A stretch of DNA of 64,000 nt from UBA10103 sp964437185 (lineage in GTDB: Bacteria; Patescibacteriota; Minisyncoccia; Phycocordibacterales; UBA2100). The notes under the pieces are model-generated. The model searched no databases. It was given only the letters and a program-made list of their open reading frames with translations, and was not told where the DNA came from. The stretch is taken from positions 1-64,000 of the forward strand of contig CAYTFU010000003.1 in NCBI GenBank assembly GCA_964437185.1, in the 5' to 3' direction. This document shows, piece after piece, positions 1 to 8,436 of the stretch. The position numbers and the translations under genes are program-made. Each line of letters begins with the position of its first letter. Position 1 is the stretch's first letter.

Positions 1-1587
1 ATTTTGTGCACGGCGGTTCACCAAAAATCGTTTGAGCCATGAGGCGTACCACACGCGCGATTTCTCGGTGTACTCCTCCTGCAGCTTCATAAACTTCGAC
101 TCCTCCTTTGCCTCCATCATGTTTGCGAGCGTGGGAACGAGGCCGAGCGCGACAAAAATTGAGGAGATAAGTACAAACACGAGCGTAAACGGAATCGATG
201 CGATAAATTTGCCGACGATACCGGAGATAAAAAACAAGGGCACAAAGAAGGCAACGGTCGCAATGGTGCCACCGATAAGAGGCCACGCATATTCACGCAG
301 CGCTTCCCGAGAGGCGCGTTTGCCGTCATGGTAGATGCGCGTTCGGGTATGTATTGCTTCTACGATCACAATACCCGAGTCCACCAAAATTCCGATCGCT
401 AGAATAAGGGAGAAGAGCGAGACGACATTGAGCGTATTGCCGCTGTATAGAAGACCTATAAACGCCATAAGAAAGGAAAGTGGGATGGAAAGTCCTGCTA
501 CCAACGATTCTCGCCAACCGATCGTCAGAAGAAGTGTGATCATAACGAGGATCACCGTGATCATGCCCGTTTCGGTGAGTTCCAGAAGGTTTTTTTGCAC
601 CTCTTCACCAGCGTCGAAAGATACGATAACGTCGCTGCCGTCGAGCATGCCACTCTGGAGCTCCTCCAAGCGATCCTTAATTGCGCGCGTTACATCCGTA
701 ATATCGGCTCCCCGTGCCTTGATGATGCTGAGCGTCATTGCCTGCCGTGATGGCTCCCCAGCAATTGCTATGCGAGAATACGAGGTGGCTTTCTGCACGC
801 CGTCCGAAACATCGGCGATATCGCGTAAATAAATGACTTGTCCGCCAACATTCAAAATAGCGACACTCCCAATATCTTCGACACTATCAAGACTCCCGCG
901 AAAACTGACCGCATACGATATGCCATCCGTTGTAATAGAACCCACAGGGAGCGACGCGTTGGCCGCAGCGATTGCAGAAATGATCTGTGGGAGCGCGATA
1001 CCGAGTCGCGTAATCTCTTCTTTCCGCACCACAACCTGAATTTCGCGGTCGCGCACACCAGAGACGTCTACTCGTGAGACACCCCGCACAGTCTGCAAAT
1101 CGCGCTTAAGCTCTTCGGCAAGAAGGGCAAACTGCGCAGGCGGCAAGTCGGCACTGACCGATATGAGCTGGATCGGCTGATCGGAAAAGTTGACCTCGGT
1201 CACGATCGGGGTCTTGGCGTCCGGCGGAAGATCGACGACCAATTTATCAACTTCGTCTTTGAGCTTTTGAATCGATTGTTGAATGTTTGCAGTTGCATTA
1301 AACTCTACGACCACAGTCGAAACACCCTCTCGCGAAGACGAAGTCATCTTGTTAAGCTCGGGAAGATTCGCGAGTCGCTCTTCCACCTTATTTGTCACCA
1401 ACCGCTCAACGTCGTCTGGCGAAGCTCCTACGAGCACTACCGTGACGCCGCCCACGGGAATCTGCACCTCCGGAGTGGATTCCTTGGTCATTGCAAACAC
1501 CGAAGCCGTACCCACAATGGTGAGCACCGCGATTACGAGAACCGTGAACTGACGCTTCTCTATAAAGAAATTCCAGATCGGTAACAT
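1..1587 (-). CDS. RND-family efflux transporter, partial (C-terminus beyond window)
   Basis: The inner-membrane proton-driven pump subunit of a tripartite-type exporter. Translation from the ATG at 1587 gives 529 codons with no stop before the window edge. It begins MLPIWNFFIEKRQFTVLVI, a cytoplasmic start plus TM1 typical of AcrB/MMPL-like pumps, followed by a periplasmic porter domain. A TM4 motif GILVDSGIVIVEA is present. In AcrB this position reads VDD, two proton-relay aspartates; here the second is Ser, so one of the pair is missing. The gene starts 3 bases after the stop of the membrane-fusion protein, so the two form an operon. Substrate cannot be told. The family call is secure; the C-terminal half is not visible. 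Confidence 0.93.
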   Translation of the reverse strand, partial: MLPIWNFFIEKRQFTVLVIAVLTIVGTASVFAMTKESTPEVQIPVGGVTVVLVGASPDDVERLVTNKVEERLANLPELNKMTSSSREGVSTVVVEFNATANIQQSIQKLKDEVDKLVVDLPPDAKTPIVTEVNFSDQPIQLISVSADLPPAQFALLAEELKRDLQTVRGVSRVDVSGVRDREIQVVVRKEEITRLGIALPQIISAIAAANASLPVGSITTDGISYAVSFRGSLDSVEDIGSVAILNVGGQVIYLRDIADVSDGVQKATSYSRIAIAGEPSRQAMTLSIIKARGADITDVTRAIKDRLEELQSGMLDGSDVIVSFDAGEEVQKNLLELTETGMITVILVMITLLLTIGWRESLVAGLSIPLSFLMAFIGLLYSGNTLNVVSLFSLILAIGILVDSGIVIVEAIHTRTRIYHDGKRASREALREYAWPLIGGTIATVAFFVPLFFISGIVGKFIASIPFTLVFVLISSIFVALGLVPTLANMMEAKEESKFMKLQEEYTEKSRVWYASWLKRFLVNRRAQN

Positions 1588-1590
1588 GGT

Positions 1591-3261
1591 CTATTCATCC
1601 TCGACGCGCTGTGCAGCAGAATCTACAGATATCTCCTGTCCCTCACGCAACCCTCTCGCATCGGTAACGATTGTCATCTCGGGAGTGAGGCCCTCTACAA
1701 CCACGACCCGCTCGCCCAGAAGCGTACCGAGCACGACCTCATGCGATACAAGTGCGCCATTTTCGACGGTAAACACGAGTACGCGATTGGATTCCATTTT
1801 GAGAGTCGATATCGGAATCGTGATGCGCGCAAGAGACGCGGCCCTTTGCACTCGCGGAATAGATACCAGCACCGACTGACCGTTGATGAGCCCTTTACCC
1901 TCAGACACTCCAATGCGCACCTCGATCTTTTTTGTTACGGGATCAAGCGCAGGTGCAATGCGCGTTACGACTCCTCGGGCGAGCTCGATGCCTACTGGCT
2001 GCCCGACCGTGATTTCCTTCGCGTCATTTTCCGTCACAAATGCAAGCACTTCAAGCGCGCCGTTGTTGGCAACGGTAAGCACGGGCGTAGACTGCTGCAC
2101 ATAATCTCCCTTCTTGAGAGAGAACGAATTGACGGTTCCCGATATCGGAGCTCGGATGATAGTCTTTTCGAGATTTGCCTGCGCACCCGCAAGAGCCCCT
2201 TGCGCCTGTTTGAGAGCTGCCTGTGCCCCTGCGATGTCCTCGCTCTGGCCACCGACTATCCCCTGCTCAAGGTTATTTTTGGCGATGTCCACTGACGCCT
2301 CAGCAGCCGTAAGTCCTTGAGCTGCGCTCGAAAGCGTGGCGAGGGAAGTCGTAAGGCTGGTTCGTGAAGCTATCGCTTCTGCGAGGTACGTGGCAATGAC
2401 GGTCGCAGAGGCAGTGGGAGTAGGAATTCCCTTGTTTAAATTGGAGACAACGAGATCGATGTAGTTGCGTATTGCCCGCACCTCGTCCGCTGTTTTTTGC
2501 AATTCGCCTGAGAGATCTGACGCCGCAGACAGCGAGTTTGCCGCATCCGCTTGTCTGCGAATGTACTTGCGAACAACGAGGCGCTCATGTTCCACCTTCG
2601 CGGTCAATTGACCATCCGAGGAAGTAACGAGAAACGTTGCTGTGTCGAGCTGGGGCTCTGAAAACATTTTATCAGTCCCGGAAATTGCGTTGTCCGCAGC
2701 AGCGAACGCCGAGAGGAGAGCATTGACTGCGGTCGTGAGTGCCGCTTCGTGCGATGCTTCAGCGCTCGCGAGGTTTGCCTCCAAAATTGCACGCTGCTCG
2801 CTGCGCGCTCCGCCAGAAATTTTCGACAAATTCGCCTGCGCCGCGTCCACCGAGCCTTGCGCCTGCAAGACAGCGGCTCGTTGAGATGCGTTCTCGATTT
2901 CGGCAACAACCCCTCCGGCACCGATGTTATCGCCGAGCGTGCGATACACACCTATCACCTGCCCTGAACTTTCCGCTCGGACTGTAGCCTCCGATTTAGA
3001 TGAAACTTGCCCGACTATCGAAAGTGGTTCTATTTGTGACGAAAGCTCAGCTACTGTCTTAAGCGTCACAGTTCGTGTCTGAGCCGCGACGATTTGTTCG
3101 TCGTCCCCACCTCGCGTCGCGATAAATGCCACGACGAAGACCAGAGCAACAAGAGCCGCGCCTCCCTTTTTCCATCCAAGCGAGCGTACGAAGTTTGTGA
3201 GACCAGGAATACCCTTGCGGATGAGTAGAACGGTTCGTATCAGTACCCCCTGAGGCTGCAT
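1591..3261 (-). CDS. RND efflux membrane-fusion protein (HlyD/AcrA family)
   Basis: A 556-residue periplasmic adaptor partner of the downstream RND pump. It has an N-terminal membrane anchor (about residues 33-50, GAALVALVFVVAFIATRG), a lipoyl/barrel-sandwich half starting near residue 80 (VSSKSEATVRAESSGQVIGV), a long Ala-rich coiled-coil hairpin (about 110-350), the second lipoyl half (IIRAPISGTVNSFSLKKGDYV) and a C-terminal beta-barrel. The hairpin is longer than in AcrA. A TTGACC-17-TAGGAT promoter lies just upstream, with its -10 box 11 bases from the ATG, so the leader is nearly absent. No outer-membrane TolC partner is seen nearby, as expected if the cell envelope has one membrane (inference). 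Confidence 0.93.
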   Translation of the reverse strand: MQPQGVLIRTVLLIRKGIPGLTNFVRSLGWKKGGAALVALVFVVAFIATRGGDDEQIVAAQTRTVTLKTVAELSSQIEPLSIVGQVSSKSEATVRAESSGQVIGVYRTLGDNIGAGGVVAEIENASQRAAVLQAQGSVDAAQANLSKISGGARSEQRAILEANLASAEASHEAALTTAVNALLSAFAAADNAISGTDKMFSEPQLDTATFLVTSSDGQLTAKVEHERLVVRKYIRRQADAANSLSAASDLSGELQKTADEVRAIRNYIDLVVSNLNKGIPTPTASATVIATYLAEAIASRTSLTTSLATLSSAAQGLTAAEASVDIAKNNLEQGIVGGQSEDIAGAQAALKQAQGALAGAQANLEKTIIRAPISGTVNSFSLKKGDYVQQSTPVLTVANNGALEVLAFVTENDAKEITVGQPVGIELARGVVTRIAPALDPVTKKIEVRIGVSEGKGLINGQSVLVSIPRVQRAASLARITIPISTLKMESNRVLVFTVENGALVSHEVVLGTLLGERVVVVEGLTPEMTIVTDARGLREGQEISVDSAAQRVEDE

Positions 3262-3272
3262 ATATGGCGATT

Positions 3273-3301
3273 ATCCTACACTATTTTGACACTGCGGTCA
3301 A
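3273..3301 (-). promoter_or_regulatory. Promoter for the RND operon
   Basis: On the minus strand, TTGACC (3301-3296), a 17-base spacer and TAGGAT (3278-3273), a good sigma70-type match. The ATG of the fusion-protein gene is only 11 bases beyond the -10 box, so the transcript has a leader of only a few bases. Confidence 0.7.
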
Positions 3302-3359
3302 AAAATATTTCGGGGGAAGCTCCCTACTCCAACGCACGACGTATCACGCACTTGAGTTG

Positions 3360-3387
3360 AGGGGGGGAAGTATATTCGAGCTCCCCC
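3360..3387 (-). terminator. Hairpin after the small gene at 3405-3875
   Basis: GGGGGGAG and CTTCCCCCC arms on the minus strand, directly downstream of the small gene's stop. There is no clear T-run, so termination is likely but weaker than at other sites here. Confidence 0.45.
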
Positions 3388-3404
3388 CGGGCTCGTCGTA
3401 AAGA

Positions 3405-3875
3405 TCAGACCGGATGCATCCGCGCGTCCAGATCGGCGCCTTGGCCGAGATGGTGATAGCTCAGCGCCGGCTCCGGCAGGTTGCCCGTGGCGACCCACGC
3501 GACGCGCTTGGCGACCTCCTGCGCCGAGATGCGCTGCGCCCCCGTGTCTTTGGCAACGTGGCGAATCGCGGGCAGCGACAAGCCGGTCACGCGTTCGAGG
3601 TCGGCGACCGTGCGGCCGACGGTCGTGTTGCCCACTTCCATCGCCGCCGCCCGGCACGCCTGCAAGACAGGCACGTCTTCGGTCAACATACCGCGCAGCG
3701 TACCATCGGCGAGGGCATCGAGTTTTTTTGGCTGATAGGACGTGCCCTTGGCGCGCCCGTCCGCCTCCAGGTGCGCGGCGATGACGCCGAGCAGCTTTTG
3801 GTTGATCTGCGGCGTGGCCGTACCGAGCCGGATCGATGGCAGCCCTTGATGGTTGCCAAATACACTCTGGTTCAT
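3405..3875 (-). CDS. Small hypothetical protein, solo gene with strong RBS
   Basis: A 156-residue protein of unknown function, starting MNQSVFGNHQG. The start is set by AGGAG 8 bases upstream; a longer in-frame reading is possible but has no RBS. The protein is soluble, with no signal peptide or membrane segment. Residues around 85-120 (VADLERVTGLSLPAIRHVAKDTG) look like a helix-turn-helix-like segment, which is weak evidence. The gene is clearly richer in G+C than its neighbours (judged by eye), has a structured leader and its own 3' hairpin, and sits alone between the efflux operon and the ZIP gene. It belongs to the group of solo Shine-Dalgarno genes in this window and may be recently acquired (inference). 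Confidence 0.75.
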   Translation of the reverse strand: MNQSVFGNHQGLPSIRLGTATPQINQKLLGVIAAHLEADGRAKGTSYQPKKLDALADGTLRGMLTEDVPVLQACRAAAMEVGNTTVGRTVADLERVTGLSLPAIRHVAKDTGAQRISAQEVAKRVAWVATGNLPEPALSYHHLGQGADLDARMHPV

Positions 3876-3883
3876 CGTTGGAA

Positions 3884-3934
3884 CTCCTGCGGGTACGCAC
3901 CCGCAAACACGCAGAGCACATGCTCGTGCGTACC
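3884..3934 (-). promoter_or_regulatory. Structured leader with two exclusive stems next to the RBS
   Basis: On the minus strand GGTACGCAC (3934-3926) can pair with GTGCGTACC (3900-3892). Alternatively GCGGGT (3904-3899) pairs with ACCCGC (3894-3889) around the tetraloop GCGT, ending one base from the AGGAG (3888-3884). The stems share bases, so only one can form at a time. This suggests control of translation, but is inferred only from complementarity. Confidence 0.45.
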
Positions 3935-3949
3935 TGAACGATATCACAA

Positions 3950-3979
3950 AACGGCTCATTTCTTCCCATTTGAGCCGTT
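3950..3979 (-). repeat. Shared 30-base hairpin element, copy 1
   Basis: Minus strand AACGGCTCA, a 12-base loop AATGGGAAGAAA, then TGAGCCGTT. The same sequence with one change in the loop recurs at 19246-19277. It lies right after the ZIP gene stop and could end that transcript, but it lacks a T-run. Sharing of the loop sequence shows the two copies are related by descent, not merely alike as terminators. Confidence 0.75.
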
Positions 3980-3985
3980 GGTCGA

Positions 3986-4753
3986 CTATCCGTGCGGGAG
4001 AAGTGCGGTGAGCGTGATCATGAGAGCGGCACCGGTGGCGAAAAATATTAGGTGCTTTATGTAGTGTCCCCTTTCACGAGCGGCATTAAATGAGTGAGGG
4101 ATAAGATCGTGAAAAACGACGATCAGATAAGCGCCCGCAGCAAGACCGAGGAGCGGAAGTTCGAGCGCTTCAAATTGTTCGAGAAGTAAATATCCACCGA
4201 TCGCGCCGATAAGGACTGTCGACGATGTGAAAAAATTGTAGGTAAAGGCTTTGCGCGTCGAGAAACCCGCCTGCCGCAGCACAAAAAATTCGGACGTCTC
4301 TTGCAACATTTCGTGGACGAGAATACTGAGAGTCGTCATTGCGCCCAGGAATGCCGAGGCAGCAAAAGATGCGGCGATTACGATTCCGTCGCCGATATTG
4401 TGAATCGCGTCGCTCACAAGTATCCGCGAAGCGTCGAGGTGGGTGTGCGAGTGATCTCCCGTCTCTTCATGGTGATGGTGAAAGTGGGGAATAAATCGAA
4501 ATCCCGCATATATCGCAATTGCGCCTGCTGCTATCCATGGCAGACCCGGAGTGAGCGAACCGGCATGCTCTGCGATCTCGCCGATCAAACGGTATATAAC
4601 AGTGAGCATTACACCAGCGGCAAAACTAACCAAGAAGTGAAGATTGCGTTCAACGAGTGCGCCAGCTCCGCGCCAAATAAGGAGCTTGGCCGAAAAAGAT
4701 GCGAGCATGACCACGAGAGATGCGGCGAGGACTTGGAACATATACTTAGACAT
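3986..4753 (-). CDS. ZIP-family metal transporter
   Basis: A 255-residue membrane protein that probably imports divalent metal such as zinc, or moves it towards the cytoplasm. It has about eight membrane helices, a His-rich cytoplasmic loop near residue 92 (HFHHHHEETGDHSHTH), and the two metal-site helices of the family: HNIGDG (TM4) and HEMLQE (TM5). The usual ZIP TM5 motif HExPHE is here HEMLQE, so the second Glu is kept and the second His is changed. It is transcribed divergently from dgkA, with only 16 bases between the start codons. Confidence 0.9.
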   Translation of the reverse strand: MSKYMFQVLAASLVVMLASFSAKLLIWRGAGALVERNLHFLVSFAAGVMLTVIYRLIGEIAEHAGSLTPGLPWIAAGAIAIYAGFRFIPHFHHHHEETGDHSHTHLDASRILVSDAIHNIGDGIVIAASFAASAFLGAMTTLSILVHEMLQETSEFFVLRQAGFSTRKAFTYNFFTSSTVLIGAIGGYLLLEQFEALELPLLGLAAGAYLIVVFHDLIPHSFNAARERGHYIKHLIFFATGAALMITLTALLPHG

Positions 4754-4757
4754 CTAG

Positions 4758-4763
4758 TATACT
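4758..4763 (+). promoter_or_regulatory. -10 box of the dgkA operon
   Basis: TATACT ends 6 bases before the dgkA ATG at 4770, which predicts transcription starting at the start codon (leaderless mRNA). Confidence 0.5.
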
Positions 4764-4769
4764 AGCCCC

Positions 4770-5132
4770 ATGCCGTTCGCAAAGAAGATACGACACGTCC
4801 GACTGTCGTTACGTACCCTCGGATACTTGTGGAGGGAGGAGTTTAGCTTTCGCGTACAGATTGTTGCCGCACTGATACTTTTTGCGGTTGCTGCGCTTGT
4901 CGGTATTTCACGTCTCGAATGGGTGCTGCTTGTCCTCGCTATCGGTGCAGTTTTGGCCACTGAGGCAATAAATACGGCGCTCGAGGAATTATGCGACCAC
5001 ATAACTCCCGAGCACCACCCACGCATTGCTCGCATCAAGGAGCTCGGAGCGAGCGCCTCGCTCATTGTAGGAATCGCAGCCGCTTTTGTAGCGGGAATCA
5101 TTATTATCCCGATGGTTTGTGGCTCGTTATGA
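4770..5132 (+). CDS. dgkA: Diacylglycerol/undecaprenol kinase
   Basis: A 120-residue integral membrane kinase of the DgkA family. Gram-positive members phosphorylate undecaprenol to the lipid carrier used for wall polymers, and the neighbours (two undecaprenyl-diphosphate phosphatase types) favour that role. Visible features: three membrane helices and the family signature ATEAINTALEEL with the catalytic Glu and Asn. The length is normal. The stop TGA overlaps the ATG of the next gene (ATGA), showing translational coupling. Confidence 0.95.
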   Translation: MPFAKKIRHVRLSLRTLGYLWREEFSFRVQIVAALILFAVAALVGISRLEWVLLVLAIGAVLATEAINTALEELCDHITPEHHPRIARIKELGASASLIVGIAAAFVAGIIIIPMVCGSL

Positions 5133-5677
5133 TTTCTTTTATTTCAAACATCGACATGGCTGTCATCCAGGCACTCTATGACGTCCGCAATCTCGCGGTG
5201 TCGCAGAATTTGATACTCGTGAGCGAACTAGGTCGAACTATTTCTATTTATGGACTTGGGTTTTGCATTGCTCTATTGCTCCTCCTGCGAAAAAGATACG
5301 TGCATATCGCCGGACTCGCAATTACCCTCGCGTCGAGCGGTGTTTTAATACTTCTTGCCAAGGGCCTCATAGCGCGCGAGCGGCCGCCTCTTTTTTTCCG
5401 TGCATACCCCGAAATCTGGCACTCGTTTCCGAGCGCTCACGCGACGCTCATTACAGCCCTCTACCTTTTACTTATTTACATGGTGTGGACACTCGTACCA
5501 AGCAAACCATTGCGAATCGTCGTATCGGTCGTGCTACTTGCCTGCGTCCTTCTCGTCTCTTTTAGTCGCATATACCTCGGCGTCCACTACCTGAGTGACG
5601 TACTCGCAGGCATGGCCTTGGGCGCTTTCTGCGCGTGGCTCGGTTATCGCTGGATACTGTTTGCCAAACAATCATGA
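5129..5677 (+). CDS. PAP2-family lipid phosphatase (probable undecaprenyl-diphosphatase)
   Basis: A 182-residue membrane phosphatase, starting MISFISNIDMAVIQ by ATGA overlap with dgkA. All three PAP2 signature motifs are present: KGLIARERP, PSAH and SRIYLGVHYLSD, with the two catalytic histidines. Six membrane helices are expected. In this operon it most likely dephosphorylates undecaprenyl diphosphate or a similar lipid on the outer face. Its stop overlaps the uppP ATG. Confidence 0.92.
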   Translation: MISFISNIDMAVIQALYDVRNLAVSQNLILVSELGRTISIYGLGFCIALLLLLRKRYVHIAGLAITLASSGVLILLAKGLIARERPPLFFRAYPEIWHSFPSAHATLITALYLLLIYMVWTLVPSKPLRIVVSVVLLACVLLVSFSRIYLGVHYLSDVLAGMALGAFCAWLGYRWILFAKQS

Positions 5678-6444
5678 CACTCTTTGAAGCACTTATTCTC
5701 GGTGTCGTCGAAGGGGTGACCGAATTTCTTCCCATTTCATCGACCGGCCATCTTATTCTTGTAAGCTCTCTGCTGAAGATTCCTTCTACGGAATTTCTGA
5801 AGTCTTTTGAAATCGCCATTCAGCTCGGTGCGATTCTCGCGGTAGTAGCCCTCTACTGGAAAAGTCTTTTTGACATCGAAACTATCAAGAAGTTGATCGT
5901 GGGTTTTCTTCCAACGGCAATCATCGGTTTTTTACTCTACGGCATCGTTAAAACCTACCTCCTCGGTAACAATGTCATTGTACTCATCGCGCTCGCACTC
6001 GGCGGAGTAGCTCTTATTGCTTTTGAATACTTTCACACGCCCGCGCAGCACGGCACTGACTCCGTACCCCCTATCACGTATAGACAGGCTTTTTTTGTGG
6101 GTCTTTTTCAGTCAATTGCGATAATCCCCGGCGTGTCGCGTTCGGCGGCGACAATCGTCGGCGGCTTATTGCTCGGAATCAACAGAATCACGATCGTGGA
6201 GTATTCCTTTCTCCTCGCGATACCCACCATGGGCGCAGCCACCGTGCTGGATCTCACCAAGAACGCGTCGCTCTTTTCACAAGATCAGGCGCTCGCGCTC
6301 GGCCTTGGATTTGTTACGGCGTTTGTCGTCGCGCTCGCGTCGATTCGATTTTTGCTCGCCTACGTCCGCAACCACTCCTTTGCAGCCTTCGGCGTGTATC
6401 GAATTGTTATCGCTGCGATATTTTTTTGGTACTTCTTTCTCTAG
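5674..6444 (+). CDS. uppP: Undecaprenyl-diphosphatase UppP/BacA
   Basis: A 256-residue multi-pass enzyme that converts undecaprenyl diphosphate to the monophosphate, recycling the peptidoglycan lipid carrier. The BacA motifs EGVTEFLPISSTGHL (about residues 13-27) and PGVSRSAATI are intact. The start MTLFEALILG is chosen because it overlaps the previous stop (ATGA) and matches the family N-terminus. This is the last gene of dgkA-PAP2-uppP, which thus carries two unrelated phosphatases for apparently the same step. It converges with pyrB, 3 bases apart. Confidence 0.96.
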   Translation: MTLFEALILGVVEGVTEFLPISSTGHLILVSSLLKIPSTEFLKSFEIAIQLGAILAVVALYWKSLFDIETIKKLIVGFLPTAIIGFLLYGIVKTYLLGNNVIVLIALALGGVALIAFEYFHTPAQHGTDSVPPITYRQAFFVGLFQSIAIIPGVSRSAATIVGGLLLGINRITIVEYSFLLAIPTMGAATVLDLTKNASLFSQDQALALGLGFVTAFVVALASIRFLLAYVRNHSFAAFGVYRIVIAAIFFWYFFL

Positions 6445-6447
6445 AAT

Positions 6448-7347
6448 CTACGCGCCGAGAATCGTTTTGAGGAGCGCCATGCGGACGAGCACGCCGTATC
6501 CCGCCTGTTTGAAGTACACGGCGTGAGGCGAGTCGTCAACAGCTAATTCGATTTCGCCTGCACGCGGCAGGGGGTGAATGAGGATGGACCCCGCTTTCAT
6601 CTCATCCGTCATTGGGCGCGTAATTATGAATTGATCCTTGAGGCGTGCATATTCGTCGTCGCTGAGCCATTCTTTTTGCATGCGCGTCTGATACACCACG
6701 TCTGCCACTTTCATGGCTGCTGCAAGATCGGTGATTTCATCAAATTTCACTCCGTGCTCAGTGAGGTGCGTCTTGATATCCTCTTTCATCGCAAGCTCAG
6801 GCGCAGAGACAAAGGTCATGTGGATGTTGTTGTATTTACTCAAAAGGTACGCGAGCGAACGCGCTGAACGGTAGTATTTGAGATTGCCTACAAACGCGAT
6901 GTGAAAATCATCGGTCCGACCGATCTCCCGCTGAATCGTATAGAGATCAAGAAACGCCTGCGTCGGATGTTGGCCTATGCCGTCGCCCGCGTTGATAATA
7001 GGCACGTCTGAGACAGCCGCAGCACGAGCGGATGCGCCCGCCTCAGGATGTCGGAGGATAATGACATCCGCGTAGTTATCAACTATGCGAATGGTGTCTT
7101 CTATTGTCTCTCCCTTTGTTGAGGAGGACGATTCACTCGCATTTTCCATTGAAAGTACATTTCCGCCGAGACGAAGCATGGCAGACTCGAATGAGAGTCT
7201 CGTGCGCGTTGAGGGTTCGTAAAAAAGAGAGGCGAGAATTTTGCCGCGAAACGATTCATCGCGCTTACCTTCGAGCGACGTTGCGAGACTAAATAGTTTT
7301 TCGAGAGCGGCGCGGTCAAACTGCTGAGTCTCCGTGAGGTGTTGCAT
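6448..7347 (-). CDS. pyrB: Aspartate carbamoyltransferase, catalytic chain
   Basis: A 299-residue enzyme joining carbamoyl phosphate and aspartate in the first committed pyrimidine step. It has the carbamoyl-phosphate loop FYEPSTRTRLSFESA (about 43-57), the HPTQAFLDLYTI segment, and HPLPRAGEI near the C-terminus (commonly HPLPRVDEI, so the Asp is replaced by Gly). No regulatory chain pyrI or other pyr gene is next to it. A TACACT -10 box (7355-7360) sits 7 bases before the ATG, predicting a leaderless mRNA. Confidence 0.96.
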   Translation of the reverse strand: MQHLTETQQFDRAALEKLFSLATSLEGKRDESFRGKILASLFYEPSTRTRLSFESAMLRLGGNVLSMENASESSSSTKGETIEDTIRIVDNYADVIILRHPEAGASARAAAVSDVPIINAGDGIGQHPTQAFLDLYTIQREIGRTDDFHIAFVGNLKYYRSARSLAYLLSKYNNIHMTFVSAPELAMKEDIKTHLTEHGVKFDEITDLAAAMKVADVVYQTRMQKEWLSDDEYARLKDQFIITRPMTDEMKAGSILIHPLPRAGEIELAVDDSPHAVYFKQAGYGVLVRMALLKTILGA

Positions 7348-7362
7348 TAACGAAAGTGTAGA

Positions 7363-7911
7363 CTATTTTTCGCTAACCGCAACGAGTCTATTTGCGCCAA
7401 AAACGAGCTCCAGTCGCTCATTGCGTACGACCCAGCGATACAGTGCAGGCGACAAAAATACAGAAAAGGTGACCGTGCCTGCAAGGTGCATGAGCGTAAA
7501 CGGCACCTGCCCGGCAATAGCGAGCGTAAATGACTGATTGCCGAATACGGGACCGATCATCATCGTGACCGCGTCGTACACGATCGTTGCGGGAATTCCA
7601 AACACCAAAAAATTCTTCACCGAGGCATCGCGGCTCTTGAAAAATACGTGCGCAGCCACGCCAAGAAGTCCGTAGCAAATCGCCGTGACCCACGTCCAGC
7701 TCCCCCATCCGCTCGTGATCGCATCGAACGCGACGATACCAAAAAAACCAAAAGCGAAACTCCCAAAATAACCGTAGCGCTTCGAAAACGGCATGACGGT
7801 CGCGAGCATCGGCTCAAAATTGGGTGGACGAAACGGAATGAGGCGAAAGAGAAACACCGCCGTCCAGCCGATTAAAAATTTCAACGAGCCTGTGGGAAAC
7901 ATGATTTTCAT
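7363..7911 (-). CDS. Multi-pass membrane protein, ECF S-component-like
   Basis: A 182-residue protein with about five membrane helices. The start MKIMFPTGSLKF is preferred over one 21 codons upstream because the extra residues are polar and unlike a membrane protein N-terminus. The segment FFGIVAFDAITSGWGSWTW and the repeated glycine-rich helices resemble substrate-binding S components of ECF vitamin transporters. The substrate is unknown, and no ECF ATPase or T component is in the window. It lies just upstream of pyrB on the same strand, and the pyrB -10 box overlaps its end. Confidence 0.6.
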   Translation of the reverse strand: MKIMFPTGSLKFLIGWTAVFLFRLIPFRPPNFEPMLATVMPFSKRYGYFGSFAFGFFGIVAFDAITSGWGSWTWVTAICYGLLGVAAHVFFKSRDASVKNFLVFGIPATIVYDAVTMMIGPVFGNQSFTLAIAGQVPFTLMHLAGTVTFSVFLSPALYRWVVRNERLELVFGANRLVAVSEK

Positions 7912-8043
7912 AGGAGCCACATGGTACCACATTTGACGCGGAGAGTGCACTTCTGAACTGTTGCGTTTCCTCACCCAATCAGCATAATCACTCTAGGCAG
8001 CACAACCTCACGATCCCCCAACACTAACAGATGGAGACAGCGG

Positions 8044-8409
8044 ATGGAAAAAATCCTTTTTCGCTGTCCGGCTTTGGAGGACAGCGTGATCGGCGCGGAG
8101 ATATGTCAAATAAAGACAAGGGAGTGGGGCACCAATAGATCTTTCTGCAGAAAAAAGAAGTGTAAGTCCGACTATCGAAGTTGTACTCATTGCCTTCGAG
8201 ATCTGTATTACGAAGAGGACTCGGTGGTTGTTGATTTCAAGACGAGTTTATGCGGTTTTCACTCGAAGCATGGGTATCGCACAAAGCGTCCGACGGCGCC
8301 ACCATCTCAAGCCGACCTCAATGCAGCGAGGAGCATGCCTGCCAGAGGCAACCCGACTTCATTTCATAGTTCGTTTCTACCTCGTTCCACCCGAACCCGG
8401 CAGCCATGA
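8044..8409 (+). CDS. Small Cys-rich protein, solo gene
   Basis: A 121-residue protein starting MEKILFRCPALEDSVIG, with GGAG 9 bases upstream. The middle holds several cysteines (FCRKKKC and CTHC) that could bind zinc, although the spacing fits no zinc-finger family I can name. The last 40 residues are Pro/Ser/Arg-rich and look unstructured. The stop codon falls in the loop of a strong terminator, so the gene ends exactly with its transcript. It is unlike its neighbours, and its function is unknown. Confidence 0.6.
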   Translation: MEKILFRCPALEDSVIGAEICQIKTREWGTNRSFCRKKKCKSDYRSCTHCLRDLYYEEDSVVVDFKTSLCGFHSKHGYRTKRPTAPPSQADLNAARSMPARGNPTSFHSSFLPRSTRTRQP

Positions 8410-8431
8410 GCAGTCGGGTTCGAGTTTTTTT
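8392..8431 (+). terminator. Intrinsic terminator
   Basis: CGAACCCG (8392-8399), a loop holding the TGA stop, CGGGTTCG (8415-8422), then a run of seven T. Ends the gene at 8044-8409. Confidence 0.85.
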
Positions 8432-8436
8432 AGATA

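Noticed and set aside
3298..3969. Longer 223-codon frame overlapping the small gene at 3405
   Set aside because: Different frame, Arg/Gly-rich composition, no RBS; the 156-codon frame has AGGAG and its own 3' hairpin.
3950..3979. Integron attC site
   Set aside because: It is an imperfect inverted repeat next to a small gene, but lacks the GTTRRRY/RYYYAAC core pair, and no integron integrase is seen.
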